Assembly: GCA_029557915.1 (NCBI GenBank)
Contig: JAKQHS010000154.1
Span: forward strand, 1-62,888
Direction of reading: 5' to 3'
Origin: Bacteroidota bacterium
GTDB taxonomy: Bacteria > Bacteroidota > Bacteroidia > Chitinophagales > Saprospiraceae
Length of the DNA stretch: 62,888 nt
The position numbers were made by a program, and so were the translations under genes. How positions within the stretch are numbered: the first letter of the stretch is position 1; each line of letters begins with the position of its first letter. Below, piece after piece: positions 46,156 to 56,100 of the stretch. The notes beneath the pieces are model-generated. The model did no database searches. It was not told the DNA's origin and saw only the letters and a program-made list of their open reading frames with translations.

Positions 46156-46884
46156 TCACCTCTTCGTCGCGATCAAACCCATGAAGTTATACCATTTGAA
46201 AAACACTTCGCAATGGTCGAAGCCCACATCACGGAGCAGGGAGATGTCTTCACTGAGTTTATAAGGGATCAGTACGTTTTCCAGGGCCTCCCTTTTCTGG
46301 CTGATCTCCATTTCGGAGTATTGGTTGCGGCGCTTGTAATTGTAATAATATTTGATAAAGTCGCGGTTGAAGCCACTTTCCTCCGCCAGGATTTTTTCGA
46401 CCAGGATGAGAGAACCTCCCGGGTTGATCCCGCTGAGAATTTTTTTGAGGAGCCGTTCACGGTTTATCGGGCGCACAAACTGAAGGGTGAGGCAAAGGAC
46501 GACGACTGAAGCGTTGGAAATCTGCACCCCGGCATTGAGATCCGTATTGATGAGTTCATAGGGGCGGCTAAAACCGATGGATTTCAGTTTTTCGTCGCAT
46601 TTGCGCAGCATTTCCGACGAGTCGTCAATGCCGATGAATTTGATGGAGGGATTCACCATGGTATTCATGCCGATCATCGTAGTCCCGGTGGAGCAGCCCA
46701 GGTCATAAACCATAGTGCCTTCGACAGCCCGGTCGGCGGCAAGTTCGGCCATCATGCGCTGGATCTCCCCATAAAAGGGCACGGAGCGGTTGACCATATC
46801 GTCAAAAACATGGGCCACCTGAGCCCCGAATTTAAAGTCACTGACCTTGGTGATCTCGTCTTTGAAAACTTCGTCGGTTGGCAT
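46156..46884 (-). CDS. cmoA: Carboxy-S-adenosyl-L-methionine synthase
   Basis: A 242-residue Rossmann methyltransferase-fold enzyme that makes carboxy-SAM from SAM and prephenate for the cmo5U34 wobble modification of tRNA. Family signatures: the FDDMVNRSVPFYGEIQRM opening, the SAM motif VYDLGCSTGTTM, INTDLNAGVQI, and LILVEKILAEESGFN with the C-terminal HCEVFFKWYNFMGL. Length is typical. The partner CmoB is not in this window. It starts opposite the alpha-oxoamine synthase, with a 329-bp repeat-rich divergent region between. Confidence 0.92.
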   Translation of the reverse strand: MPTDEVFKDEITKVSDFKFGAQVAHVFDDMVNRSVPFYGEIQRMMAELAADRAVEGTMVYDLGCSTGTTMIGMNTMVNPSIKFIGIDDSSEMLRKCDEKLKSIGFSRPYELINTDLNAGVQISNASVVVLCLTLQFVRPINRERLLKKILSGINPGGSLILVEKILAEESGFNRDFIKYYYNYKRRNQYSEMEISQKREALENVLIPYKLSEDISLLRDVGFDHCEVFFKWYNFMGLIATKR

Positions 46885-46923
46885 GGGGCGAAATTAAGAC
46901 GATTTACGGTGAGATTTAAGTCT

Positions 46924-47147
46924 GGTGCGTTTCGCACGGTGGGAAGGAGGGCGCGGAGATATTTCGCACGGAGGAAAGGAGGGCAAGGAGACAGGTTTTG
47001 TTAAGATTGGGTAGTGCAATCACATACAAAAAAAAACTCCGTGGACTCCGTGAACTCTGTGCGAACAAAAGGCCCCAGCGGACCCCGTGCGCACAAAAAG
47101 CCCCAGCGGACCCCGTGCGAAACAAAAGGCCTCAGCCCACCCCGTGC
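46924..47147. repeat. Degenerate 28-32-bp tandem repeats in two opposing orientations
   Basis: Two about 32-bp units beginning TTTCGCACGG (46927-46990 region) are followed, after a spacer, by three 28-29-bp units beginning GTGCG(A)ACAAAA (47059-47143). The shared core CGTGCGAAA/TTTCGCACG occurs in opposite orientations in the two arrays, so the region could form a long imperfect hairpin. It fills most of the divergent gap between cmoA and the alpha-oxoamine synthase gene. Confidence 0.75.
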
Positions 47148-47183
47148 GAACAGCCATGAGCGAAAAACCTGACCATTTCTTAT

Positions 47184-47191
47184 TACCTTTG
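47184..47191 (+). promoter_or_regulatory. Candidate Bacteroidota -7 box
   Basis: TACCTTTG matches TAnnTTTG exactly, 22 bp upstream of the ATG at 47214. No TTG is seen at the -33 distance. Confidence 0.35.
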
Positions 47192-47213
47192 GCCAAAATT
47201 TTTGAGCTTAACA

Positions 47214-48479
47214 ATGGATATTTTTGAAAGAATCCGTGCCAATATGGGCCCGCTCGGGCAGTATGCGGATATCGCCGAAGGATATTATATCTTCCCAAAA
47301 CTGACCGGTGAAATCGGTTCCCGCATGATGTTCAACGGGCAGGAGGTCATCTGTTGGAGTATAAACAATTACCTGGGCCTGGCCAACCATCCCGAGGTAA
47401 GGAAAATCGATGCCGAGGCCTCCGCGGAGTGGGGTTTGGCCTATCCCATGGGGGCACGACTCATGACGGGGGAGACCGACCAGCACATCCGGCTGGAGCG
47501 GGAACTGGCCGCCTTCGTGAAGAAAGAAGCGGGTTGCCTGCTGAATTACGGCTACCAGGGCATGACTTCCTGCATCGACTCCCTGGTGAGCAGGCGCGAT
47601 GTGATCGTCTATGACGCCGAAAGTCATGGTTGCATCATTGACGGGGTCAGGCTCCACCTGGGCAAACGCATAGCCTTTGAACACAACAATATCGAAAGTT
47701 TTGAAAAACAACTGGTCCGGGCGGTCAAGATGGCCGAAGAAGGCGGCGGATCCGTCCTGGTCATCACCGAAGGGGTTTTCGGCATGCGCGGCGACCAGGG
47801 CAAACTCAAAGAAATCGTAGCGTTCAAGTCCAAATATCCCTTCCGGCTTCTGGTGGACGATGCCCATGGCTTCGGCACCCTTGGACCCAACGGGGAGGGC
47901 GCCGGGGTGGAGCAGGGCGTGCAGGATGAGATCGATATCTATTTCGGCACTTTTGCCAAATCCATGGCTTCCATTGGGGCCTTTATTGCCGGCCCTCCGG
48001 ATATCATCAAGTTCCTCAAGTACAATATGCGGTCCCAGGTCTTTGCCAAATCCCTGCCCATGCCTTTGGTCGTAGGCGGGCTCAAACGCCTGGAACTCAT
48101 CCGCACCAATCCCTCGCTTAAACAACAACTCTGGAAAAATGTCAATGCCCTTCAAAACGGGCTCCGTGAGGCCGGTTTTGACATCGGGATCACCAATACC
48201 CCTGTCACTCCGGTATTCCTGAAAGGACACCCCATGGAGGCGTCCCAGATGGTCCATGACCTCAGGGCCAATCACCGGATATTTTGCAGCATGGTCATTT
48301 ACCCGATCATTCCCAAAGGTGAAATCATTCTTCGCCTGATCCCGACGGCGGTCCATACCCAGGAGGATATCGACCTGACCCTCGCGGCATTCAAAGCGAT
48401 CAGCGGAAAATTGCAAAGAGGTGAATACAAGGCGGAAGTGGTGAACCCCCTGATGCAGCAGGAAGCTGCAGGAGCCTGA
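47214..48479 (+). CDS. PLP-dependent alpha-oxoamine synthase (serine palmitoyltransferase / KBL-like)
   Basis: A 421-residue fold-type I PLP enzyme that condenses an amino acid with an acyl thioester. Conserved elements: NNYLGLANHPEV, GARLMTGETDQHIRLE, the cofactor Asp/His pair in VDDAHGFGTLGP, and the PLP lysine in GTFAKSMAS. Start set at ATG 47214 (MDIFERIRANMG). It could be serine palmitoyltransferase (sphingolipids), glycine C-acetyltransferase, or the cysteate-using capnine synthase of sulfonolipid-making Bacteroidota. The extended N-terminal segment GPLGQYADIAEGYYIFPKL favours the lipid-forming group. It is not next to bio genes, so AONS is less likely. Monocistronic; the next gene is on the opposite strand. 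Confidence 0.85.
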   Translation: MDIFERIRANMGPLGQYADIAEGYYIFPKLTGEIGSRMMFNGQEVICWSINNYLGLANHPEVRKIDAEASAEWGLAYPMGARLMTGETDQHIRLERELAAFVKKEAGCLLNYGYQGMTSCIDSLVSRRDVIVYDAESHGCIIDGVRLHLGKRIAFEHNNIESFEKQLVRAVKMAEEGGGSVLVITEGVFGMRGDQGKLKEIVAFKSKYPFRLLVDDAHGFGTLGPNGEGAGVEQGVQDEIDIYFGTFAKSMASIGAFIAGPPDIIKFLKYNMRSQVFAKSLPMPLVVGGLKRLELIRTNPSLKQQLWKNVNALQNGLREAGFDIGITNTPVTPVFLKGHPMEASQMVHDLRANHRIFCSMVIYPIIPKGEIILRLIPTAVHTQEDIDLTLAAFKAISGKLQRGEYKAEVVNPLMQQEAAGA

Positions 48480-48484
48480 ACAGC

Positions 48485-51046
48485 TTATTCAGGCGGCCCC
48501 AGATAACTTGCCTTCATTCCTCCCAGGTCCAGTACCCATTTTTGTAAGACCGGCCCTGGCTGCATCATCCAGAATTTAATGGTATGTTTTCCTTTCCTGG
48601 AAATGGTATGCCTGCTTGACTTGAGGATGATGTTGTTGGCCACCCAAGCTTCCCAGGTACGGACTTTGTGGTCTTCCGAATTGAGATCCAGGATCTGAGG
48701 CGCTTCGCGATCGATGGAGACGGCGCATTTCAGACCGCCATCATTGTGGAAATTGAGGGTGGGTGAAAAATACCAATAAAGGGTAAACGTGCCGGTATCC
48801 CGGACACGTACCCGGTACCGGAGATGAGGCGATCCTTTATTCAGGGCGATATCCGCCGCCATTACCGGGAAGGTGGTCATGGCATTGCCGGTTCGCCCAT
48901 GATCCGGAAGAAGGGTCCACTGGGCGCCCGGAGCATGAATAGCCCTGGTATAGGCGTCCGCTGCAAGGGAAATCACGCCGTCCCGGGCTTCCGTATGTTT
49001 TTTGTTTTTGAGTTGCCTGGTCATTGGGGGCGCGTTTTCCGTCCATGGGGTTTTACCTTCAAAGGATACCGCCGAATCCCGGTCAACATAGATCACGCGG
49101 GGCATACGGTTGCGCGGAGGTTGTTGCCAGTAAGTATAACCGATATGCGTCTGGCTCATCATATGGTTCCATTTGCCATTGCCCAACTTATGGTATTCAA
49201 GGGTGATCAGGGAATCCGTTTTATAAAATTGTTTGACCCGGTCTGCCCATTCATTGGCCAGCAGTGATTTTCTGCCCGCATACCAGTTGTTCTTTGCCGA
49301 TGCCAGGTAAAGTTGATAGAGGTTGGAACAGGCCCGGACCGGATGAAGGATAAGTTGGAAATAGGCGTCCCGGTAGGAGGCAGGGAGGTCTGCGTTCAGT
49401 ATTTCGGCGCGCCGGAGCAGGTCCTGGTATTCATCGGACACCCGCTGAAATTCATTGTAGTTTTCCAGGCTGTTGGTGCGGGAATCAAGGAGTTCGGGTT
49501 TCCGTCGGCCGTTGATTTTCAGATAAGCGGAGGTGAGGTCTGCCATTTCTTTGGCGTGACGGGCCCCGAAAAAAGCGGAATACCAATTTTCAATATAAGG
49601 CTGAACATCCCTGGGGCCAAAGGCTTCTGGATTCCAGGCATGGTCCAGGAAAAAGGAAATGGGCAATTCCATGGGTTTGATATCGCCCACATTGACGATC
49701 CAGATTTGCCGGGCATGATATTCCCAGGCCAGGTTCATTTGTTCCCAAACCCGGGGCAGGGGATTGGTGTTTACCCATTTGTAGTTGCGGGGCCCGCCCA
49801 CATAATCAAAATTGTAATAAATGCCGTAACCTCCCTTTCTCGGTGCGTCACCGGTTTTGGGCAGTCTGCGGATGTTGCCCCAGTTGTCGTCGCACAGCAA
49901 TAAGGTGACATCATCCGGTACGCGCATGCCTTGGTCGTAATAATCCTGGACTTCTTTATACAATGCCCAGAGTTGAGGGGTTTCCGGGGCGGGTTTACCG
50001 GTGACTTCTTCAATGATCTGGCGCTGATCCCTGACGATTCTTTCCAGCAACGCGGTAGCCGTCTCACGACTCATGGGTTCATCCCCGTCTCCGCGCATGC
50101 CAATGCTGACGATTTTTTCATGGTTTGCCCTTTGCATCCCCCCTTTCCAGAATTCTTTTAATCCTGCTTCCGTACTGTCGTAATTCCACTTTTGCCTCTT
50201 GCCATACCGCCTCCATTCGTCGTGCGCGCGCATGAGGGGTTCATGATGAGAGGTACCGATGACGATGCCGTATAAATCGGCGTAAGCCCGGTTCATAAAA
50301 TCGTCATCGTAAAAGGCGTTGCCCCACATGGCCGGCCAGAGGTAATTGCCCTTAAGCCGGAGGATGAGCTCAAATACTTTTTGATAAAACAGATGATTGA
50401 ATCCTCCGAATTTTTCCCTGGTCCATCCGGAGAGGGCGGGGGCCTCGTCGTTGATGAAGATGCCCCGGTATTTCACTTTCGGGGCATCCGTGACGAGTAA
50501 TTTGTCCTTGACATACAAGGCCTCCTTTTTAACCACAGGTACATCCGCCCACCAATACCAGGGGGAAACCCCCATCTGTTTGCACAACTCAAAGGCGCCA
50601 AAGGCCATGCCGCGCCGGTCGCTGCCCGCGAGAAGCAGGCTTTTCTGTCCGGAGCCGCTTTGGTCCACCACCGATACCAGGTAGGTTTCCCACTTCCCCT
50701 GAAGGCTTTCGAGGTTTATATGCTGTTGTGCTGCCCAGGCTTTGACCAGGGATGAACCGGCGATGGTGCCAAGCAGGACCGGATTTTTTATTCCGGCCAG
50801 GCGCGCCGGATCCGCATCGGATATGATTTCGGGATGGATGCCGAAGACCATTTCCAGATCCTGGCGAAACAATTCGGCGGTTTTCAGGGTGAGGGCTTCA
50901 TCCCCGGGGTCGATCACAATCGCCCCTGCCTGGTGGAGCGGGAATCCGGATTCGGAACTCAGCCAGGACTGGGCAAACAAGGGGTTCAAAAAAATAAGCA
51001 TTATGAATGCCTGGATGGCCCTGCACAGGCGATAACCTCTATACAT
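48485..51046 (-). CDS. GH115 alpha-glucuronidase
   Basis: An 853-residue secreted enzyme (signal peptide ending near LFAQS) that removes (4-O-methyl-)glucuronic acid from xylan. Family blocks: DRRGMAFGAFELCKQMGVSP, YRGIFINDEAPALSGW, RMRGDGDEP-type SIGMRGDGDEPMSRETATAL, LLCDDNWGNIRRLP, and WIVNVGDIKPMELPISFFLD. A C-terminal beta-sandwich (about 680-853) binds carbohydrate. Length is normal. It lies 29 bp after the DUF255 gene, which overlaps the Tricorn gene, so all three may be one transcript, an unusual setting for a xylanolytic enzyme. It complements the CE15 and acetylesterase genes at 9-13 kb. Confidence 0.93.
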   Translation of the reverse strand: MYRGYRLCRAIQAFIMLIFLNPLFAQSWLSSESGFPLHQAGAIVIDPGDEALTLKTAELFRQDLEMVFGIHPEIISDADPARLAGIKNPVLLGTIAGSSLVKAWAAQQHINLESLQGKWETYLVSVVDQSGSGQKSLLLAGSDRRGMAFGAFELCKQMGVSPWYWWADVPVVKKEALYVKDKLLVTDAPKVKYRGIFINDEAPALSGWTREKFGGFNHLFYQKVFELILRLKGNYLWPAMWGNAFYDDDFMNRAYADLYGIVIGTSHHEPLMRAHDEWRRYGKRQKWNYDSTEAGLKEFWKGGMQRANHEKIVSIGMRGDGDEPMSRETATALLERIVRDQRQIIEEVTGKPAPETPQLWALYKEVQDYYDQGMRVPDDVTLLLCDDNWGNIRRLPKTGDAPRKGGYGIYYNFDYVGGPRNYKWVNTNPLPRVWEQMNLAWEYHARQIWIVNVGDIKPMELPISFFLDHAWNPEAFGPRDVQPYIENWYSAFFGARHAKEMADLTSAYLKINGRRKPELLDSRTNSLENYNEFQRVSDEYQDLLRRAEILNADLPASYRDAYFQLILHPVRACSNLYQLYLASAKNNWYAGRKSLLANEWADRVKQFYKTDSLITLEYHKLGNGKWNHMMSQTHIGYTYWQQPPRNRMPRVIYVDRDSAVSFEGKTPWTENAPPMTRQLKNKKHTEARDGVISLAADAYTRAIHAPGAQWTLLPDHGRTGNAMTTFPVMAADIALNKGSPHLRYRVRVRDTGTFTLYWYFSPTLNFHNDGGLKCAVSIDREAPQILDLNSEDHKVRTWEAWVANNIILKSSRHTISRKGKHTIKFWMMQPGPVLQKWVLDLGGMKASYLGPPE

Positions 51047-51075
51047 ATAGAAATAAGTTTAAATAATGAATCCGT

Positions 51076-53148
51076 TTACCTGGATTCAATCTGGTCGAGG
51101 GCTTCCAATGCAGTAGAGACCGGCAATTTACAAACTTTATCCCGGCATACATAGATGGTGGTTTCGCCTTCTTTGTATTTTCCTTTCGTCAGAGGCAGGG
51201 ATTCCTCCCGTCCCCCCATATAAACCGTAAAAGGAAGATAATGCCGTCGCATTTCCTGGTTAACCCGCGGGGCCTGATCTCCGAGGATAACGATCTCATG
51301 GCTGCCGCAGGCGATCCATCCATACAGACTGATCCAATGGCTGAAACTGGAAGGATAGGCCAGGATGCCCGGAAGCACTTCTTTCACCATGGCCTCCGCA
51401 CGGGACAAATAGCCGCTGTCCTGAAGCAGGGTACCCATCTTGTATAGATTGCGGGCCATGACCGCGTTGGAGGAAGGCAGGGCTTCATCATAGTGGTCCT
51501 TCCGCCGGGTAAATAAACTGGTTTCCTCCGGGCTGTAATAAAACAAGGCGGAATTTTGGCCGGAAAAATCGACGATGACCCGCTTCATCAGCCGGTCCGA
51601 CTGCTGCAGCCATTGACGGTCGAAGGTAGTCTCATACAAGGCCAGCAGGGATTTTATGGCCAGGGCATAGTCATCCAGAAACCCATAGTTTGAACCGGTG
51701 CGCAAAAGACGGCCATCCGGTTTTAGCTGAGTTTGCAGCAGAAAGGACGCCGTTTGAAGCGCCTGGCCCAGGAAGAGGCTATCGCCCAGGGCGTGAAAAG
51801 CATCCAGGCAGGCACCGATCGCGAGGGCATTCCAGGAAGTAATGATTTTGGTATCGGTCGCCGGGGCAATGCGCCTCTCGCGGGCAGCCACCAGTTTGGC
51901 CCGGCAGGACTCCAGCATCTCCTTTTGGGATGCCGAAAAATTTTCAGCTCCGTCCAGGTAAAGGACATTATCCTTGTTTTCATCCTGTGAAATCCGATAG
52001 GCCTTTTCAAACAGGGCGAATTCTTCAGGACTTAAGAGATCCCTCAGCGCTTTCCGAGTCCACAGATAATATTTTCCTTCCTCGCCTTCACTGTCTGCAT
52101 TGACCGAGGAATAATATCCCCCGGCCGGCGCTTTTAATTCTTTTTCCATAAAATGCAGGCTTTCCCGGACGATTTTTGCATACCCTGGTTTGCCAGTGAC
52201 CTGAAAAGCCTCGCTGTATAAGGAAATGAGCTGGGCATTGTCGTACAACATTTTTTCAAAATGGGGCCATTGCCAAAAACGATCGGTTGAATATCGGGAG
52301 AATCCTCCCCCAAGCTGATCATAGATCCCTCCCGAGGCCATGGCGTCCAAAGTGCGGACGACCTGTTCCAGGGCCGTACTGTCTTTTTTCCAGGACTGGT
52401 ATTCGAGAAGGGTCAGCCATACGGAGGGCATGGGAAACTTGGGTTCCCCCTCAAGGCCGCCATAGTCCGGATCCGAATGGCGGATCAGGCTGTCGGCAAG
52501 GGCTTGGTATAGACCGGTACGGAAGGCCGTATCGGCCGGGGCCGGCAACCGCACCAGGGGGTCGGCCCGGATATCCTGTTCCAGCAAGAGGGCCTGCTGC
52601 CTGATCTTTCCCGGTTGGGCCCGGTACAAGGCGGTGATCTGAGACAGGAGGTCTGTCCACTGGTTTTTTTCCATATAGGTGACCGCGTGGAAAGGCCTGC
52701 CATCCGGTAAGGCAAAGACATTGGCCGGCCAACCTCCCGAGCCCTGGATCAGTTGCAGGGCGTGCATGTACAACTGGTCGATGTCCGGCCTTTCTTCCCG
52801 GTCGATTTTAATGCAGATAAAATGATCATTCATCAAACGGGCCACAGCCGTATCCATAAAACTTTCCTCTTCCATCACATGGCACCAGTGACAGGAAGCA
52901 TAACCCATGCTGATGAGGATGGGCCGATCCAGTTTTTTTGCCAGTTCAAGGGCTCCTTCGTTCCAGGGATGCCAGAGGACGGGGTTGTCCAGGTGCTGGA
53001 GCAGATAAGGACTGGTGGATCCCTCCAGAGGTTTTTTATTTTTGCTGCCTTTGCAATGTGTGAACAGAAAAAACGGAAAGATGAATAGAAAGCACAGGCC
53101 TTTTGCCTTAGTTATCCTGATCCCCCAGGCTCCCAAATTTTTGATCAC
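51076..53148 (-). CDS. DUF255 / thioredoxin-fold protein (YyaL/SSP411 type)
   Basis: A 690-residue protein. An N-terminal hydrophobic segment (LCFLFIFPFFLF, about 18-29) suggests export. Residues 45 to about 175 are the thioredoxin-like DUF255 domain (SPYLLQHLDNPVLWHPW) with a CxxC motif in GYASCHWCHVMEEESF. The rest is an alpha/alpha-toroid glycosidase-like region (FYSSVNADSEGEEGKYYLWT). The family is widespread, with no settled function. The start codon overlaps the Tricorn stop (ATGA at 53145-53148), so it is translationally coupled to it, and GH115 follows after 29 bp. Confidence 0.88.
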   Translation of the reverse strand: MIKNLGAWGIRITKAKGLCFLFIFPFFLFTHCKGSKNKKPLEGSTSPYLLQHLDNPVLWHPWNEGALELAKKLDRPILISMGYASCHWCHVMEEESFMDTAVARLMNDHFICIKIDREERPDIDQLYMHALQLIQGSGGWPANVFALPDGRPFHAVTYMEKNQWTDLLSQITALYRAQPGKIRQQALLLEQDIRADPLVRLPAPADTAFRTGLYQALADSLIRHSDPDYGGLEGEPKFPMPSVWLTLLEYQSWKKDSTALEQVVRTLDAMASGGIYDQLGGGFSRYSTDRFWQWPHFEKMLYDNAQLISLYSEAFQVTGKPGYAKIVRESLHFMEKELKAPAGGYYSSVNADSEGEEGKYYLWTRKALRDLLSPEEFALFEKAYRISQDENKDNVLYLDGAENFSASQKEMLESCRAKLVAARERRIAPATDTKIITSWNALAIGACLDAFHALGDSLFLGQALQTASFLLQTQLKPDGRLLRTGSNYGFLDDYALAIKSLLALYETTFDRQWLQQSDRLMKRVIVDFSGQNSALFYYSPEETSLFTRRKDHYDEALPSSNAVMARNLYKMGTLLQDSGYLSRAEAMVKEVLPGILAYPSSFSHWISLYGWIACGSHEIVILGDQAPRVNQEMRRHYLPFTVYMGGREESLPLTKGKYKEGETTIYVCRDKVCKLPVSTALEALDQIESR

Positions 53149-56100
53149 TTCAACAGCTTTAGAATTTCATCAATCGCCCGGTCCAGCTGGGGATCCCTTC
53201 CGTTCAATTTATCCACAAAACCGTTGATGATCAGGATATCCGGTTGTACTCCGGTTTGTTCCAGGTTTTTTCCCTCCATGGTATAACAACCCCAGCTGGG
53301 CATGCGGATGAATGAACCGTCAACCAGGCCGATGCCCGTGGTAAAGATGATCCAGCGGTAGGTTTCGTTGCCGATGATTTTACCCAGTTTCAGGGCCTTA
53401 AATCCCTGGGCGGTCATTTCGGCATCGCTCAGCGATTGTTCATTGGTCAAAAGGACCAGGGGTTTATCGCTGGGGGCGAAATTGGACTGTGGGGATAATT
53501 TGCCATCCCGGTATTTCCATTGTAAATACGAACGCTGGCTCAAAAACTTCAATACTTCGTCATGGACATTTCCCCCGGTATTGTAACGGAGGTCCAGGAT
53601 CAGGGCCTCTTTTTGATTCAATTCCCCGGTCATGTCGATGATAAACTGATCGAGTTCTCCCCGGCCCATGTTTTTCATATAGCCGTATGCGATCCGCTTA
53701 TTGCTTTTATCGTCCACCCTTTTTTGATTCTGATCAATCCATTCCTCATAATATTCATTGAATAAAGAAGCCTGCGGATGCAGCCTGGCCGTGACGGCCT
53801 GTCCCTGGCGGGAGAAAACGAGGCTTAATTCCTGGTCGCGGGAAGGCCGGGTAAAATAGGCATGGCGGTCCCGGGAAGGATCAACGGTCTCCTCATTCAC
53901 TTTGATCAACACATCCCCGGGCCGGATATCGATGCCTTTTTTATCCGCCGCGGACCGCTTTACGATCCTTTGGACGGTATAGGGATGGGCGGGTTCAAAC
54001 ACAATGCCGGTCTCCATGGTTTGATTTTGCAGGTCGATGGTTTCATCGTCCCCAAAGGTCCCAAAGCCCTGGTGGGAAGAATTTAATTCACCCAGCAGAT
54101 CATTCAGCAACACCCGCAGGTCCGCACGGGTATTGAGGTGGGGGAGGTAGGCTTTATACTGCTCTCTGGCTTTTTGCCAATCGAGGCCGTGAAACTGCCC
54201 GTCGTAGAAGTTTTCTTCCATCTGGGCCCAGGCTTCATAAAACATCTGGTTGAATTCATCGGAAAGGTTTTTACGGAAGGTATAATTGATATTGATGAGT
54301 TCCGCCTTATTGCCGTCCAGGTTCAATTTGTGGACATTGCCTGCGTGAAGCGAATAGAGTTTGTTCCCGGCTTCCACGATGTCAAACCGGGAAGCATTGT
54401 CCGTGCCGCTTATTTTCTCCGTTTTGTTCGGTTCGAAGGGCCCTATGACGGTTTTCCAAAGGGCGTATTTCCCTTCGCCGTGATTGCTGGAATAGAGGAC
54501 TGAAGTCTGGTCTCCCTTTTGGTATAAAGCCTGTAGAAACTGGGTCCCCAGGGCAGGGCTGATCTGTTCGACGCGTTCCATGATCCCGTCCGGATCGATC
54601 AGGATGGGTTTGAGGCTGTCGGCCGGTGATATTTTGGTCGTATCTTTTTTTTCTTCCTTAAACAACTCGTTGTACTTGTCCATTTTAAACGGGGCATCCA
54701 GCTTTTCCAGGGGCAGCCGGTAAACCTTGGCGTCCCCCATGCCGAATGGATAGGCCGGCTTCAAACGCTGGGATATAAAATAGACGTAATGACCATCCGA
54801 CGACCATTGGGGCCCGGTCTCCGTGACATCGGTCCGGGTCAGGTTGATGATTTTATTTTCCTTGAGATGAATGGCATAAAGGTCCTGTTCGAAATTCTTA
54901 TAGGCGGTGTAAACCACATATTCATCGTTAGGCGAAAATCCCGGCGTGCTGTTCTGGAGTCCCCAGATCTCATCTTTGACCAGGGTCCTGCTTTCCATCG
55001 TGGAGAGCTCCAGAAGCCGGACTTCGTCGCGGCCGCTGAGGTACACGCCCAGGGTCCGTTTTGAATTTAATGCCAGGCTGCGGTTGTTTTTTTTATCCCC
55101 GGTGACCTGGACCGGGGCGCCCAGGCTGTCCGCCGGCATGGTAAACCAGTTTGAATATCCGTCCAGCGTCTGGTTAAAAAGCAGGGTCTTATTGTTGGAG
55201 AGCCATTTTACTTCTTTCACCCTTTCGGAGGTAGGGCGTTTTAAATGCCTGATAAATTTGCCTTCCGCATCGCTTACAAACAGTTCTCCCCGGGATACCA
55301 GGGCCATTTTCTTTCCATCGGGCGAGAGGTCGTAGGCGGAAATCTGGCCTTTGAGTTCGAAGTCCTTTTCTTTCGGGAGGATGGGGTTGCGGTGGATTGA
55401 AATGGCCAGGGGCCGTGCTTTGCCGCTGCGGACTTCAAAGATCCAGAGCTGATAGTCCTTTTCAAACACCACGCGGCCGCCCTGGGCGTTGACCTGGGGG
55501 GATTTGATGGAGGTGGAAAAGGAGGTCAGGGCTTTTGGAGTGTTCCGGTTCAGGGTGTACAAATTGTATTCTCCGTTTGCCTGGTCGGAGATATAATAGA
55601 TATTTCCTTTCCGGTCGATGGTAGTCCCAAAGTCTTTGCCTTCCCAGGTTGTATATTTTTTATACTGTTTTGTTTTGGGATGATAGGATTGGATATCCGG
55701 GTTGAATGGGCCTTTGTAACGTTTCCGGGCAAGCTGGTTGTCGCTCTCCCAAGTATCGTTGAAAAACAATTCCCCGGTGACCGGGTGTTCGGCCAGGTTA
55801 TGGTCATAGAGAAAAAATTGATCTCCAAACACCCTGACCGGCGTACCTCCTTCTGCGCTGACCTGGTGAGAGGCCACCTTCCCCGTGATATAACTGTTGA
55901 AATAGATCGTTTTTGAATCCCAACTCCAGCTTCGCATCTCCTCATTCGCGCTGTGATGGGTGAGGGTCCTTACCTCCCCGCCCTTCAGCGGAATCACGAA
56001 GACATCGCCGTTGCCGTATTGCCTGCCGGTAAAGGCAATCCACTGGCCGTCGGGAGATACCCTGGGGGAGGACTCATATCCCTGCATCGCGGTAAGCCGG

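Noticed and set aside
47208-48416. A 402-codon open frame on the minus strand opposite the alpha-oxoamine synthase
   Set aside because: Its translation has no family motifs, while the plus-strand frame has complete PLP-enzyme signatures. It is an antisense shadow produced by codon bias.
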